From the NCBI GenBank assembly GCA_038206235.1, contig JBBRBB010000034.1:1-40479 (forward strand): 40,479 bases of DNA, given 5' to 3'. The notes beneath the pieces are model-generated. The model searched no databases. It was not told the DNA's origin and saw only the letters and a program-made list of their open reading frames with translations. Source of the stretch: JBBRBB01 sp038206235 (GTDB lineage Bacteria; Bacteroidota; Bacteroidia; Chitinophagales; Chitinophagaceae). A program made the translations under genes and the position numbers. Positions 40,220 through 40,479 of the stretch are shown here, in pieces (positions within the stretch are counted from its first letter, which is position 1; every line of letters begins with the position of its first letter).

Positions 40220-40479
40220 CTGGAACAACAACAAAGACTAACGGGCATTGTTTTAAAAAATAATTTTGTTGACTGGGGATACCGCGGGGTGAGAGAAGTA
40301 TTGGGAACAAAAATCGTTATACCCGATGCACCGGGCAAAGAGAGAACACCCTATGAAAAACAAAAACTACGAAAAGGATTTAAAAGAAGAGCAGCGATAG
40401 AACCAAAAATTGGTCACCTGAAACAAGACCATCGCCTAAGTCGTAACTTTTACAAAGGAATCAAAGGAGATAATAATAA
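40220..40479 (+). mobile_element. IS5-like transposase, C-terminal fragment (truncated at both ends)
   Basis: One plus-strand frame is open from about 40220 to the window end: LEQQQRLTGIVLKNN, FVDWGYRGVREVLGTKIVI, then KGFKRRAAIEPKIGHLKQDH and RLSRNFYKGIKGD. The VDWGYRG and RRAAIEPxIGHLKxDHR blocks are the C-terminal DDE region of IS5-superfamily transposases; the Glu of IEP is the likely third catalytic residue. The N-terminal half is absent because the frame joins directly to the DUF1566 fragment. The C-terminal end is cut by the window edge. The left join could be a real deletion or an assembly junction. Confidence 0.8.

Noticed and set aside
40075..40338. 87-codon minus-strand open frame at the right end
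   Set aside because: It runs antisense to the transposase fragment and then out of frame through the DUF1566 remnant; the two recognisable fragments explain the DNA better.

Overview
The window looks like a chromosome segment of a Bacteroidota bacterium, most likely a Chitinophagaceae-type member. The evidence is low GC, secreted proteins ending in type IX secretion (T9SS) C-terminal sorting domains, a SusC/SusD outer-membrane pair, several promoters of the TTTG-N19..21-TAnnTTTG kind, and a fused E1 alpha/beta 2-oxoacid dehydrogenase. Genus assignment is inference.

Layout. (1) 1-1246: the N-terminal 415 codons of a secreted propeller-like protein running off the left edge (minus strand). (2) 1.4-10.1 kb: mostly housekeeping and membrane genes: a membrane-embedded patatin-like lipase, heme A synthase (ctaA), a prohibitin/SPFH protein, a DinB-like protein, adenylate kinase (adk), an M16-peptidase homologue lacking its zinc motif, a broken GH16 glucanase, and radC. 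(3) 10.2-15.4 kb: a plus-strand run of prs, rplY, pth, a fumarylacetoacetase-family gene and the fused E1 gene. (4) 15.7-18.3 kb: a large Asp-box propeller with a T9SS signal, preceded by a 147-bp element with terminal inverted repeats. (5) 18.8-24.4 kb: a susC-susD-DUF1735 operon with its own promoter and terminator. (6) 24.6-26.3 kb: folD and queE, joined by a long array of 7-bp repeats. (7) 27-38.1 kb: a secretome island. It has a PQQ-type sugar dehydrogenase on the plus strand facing a five-gene minus-strand cluster. That cluster encodes a lipoprotein and four T9SS proteins built on unrelated propeller types (LVIVD, FG-GAP, PQQ-like with IPT/TIG, and two-component-regulator propeller). (8) 38.3-40.5 kb: a decaying end with a truncated propeller gene fused out of frame to a T9SS tail, a DUF1566-type lipoprotein, a diverged fragment of a second copy of it, and an IS5-like transposase fragment at the right edge.

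Two repeat systems stand out. First, arrays with a strict 7-bp period but different unit sequences sit in many intergenic gaps. They spill into coding sequence at the ends of folD and the DinB gene, at the apparent start of queE, and inside the Asp-box propeller gene. Second, a 33-bp palindrome occurs four times. Every copy lies next to a T9SS sorting-domain sequence, either a real gene end or an orphan remnant. This suggests that the palindrome and the sorting-domain tails have been duplicated or recombined together.

No rRNA, tRNA, CRISPR array or complete mobile element was seen. All functional calls rest on reading motifs by eye.
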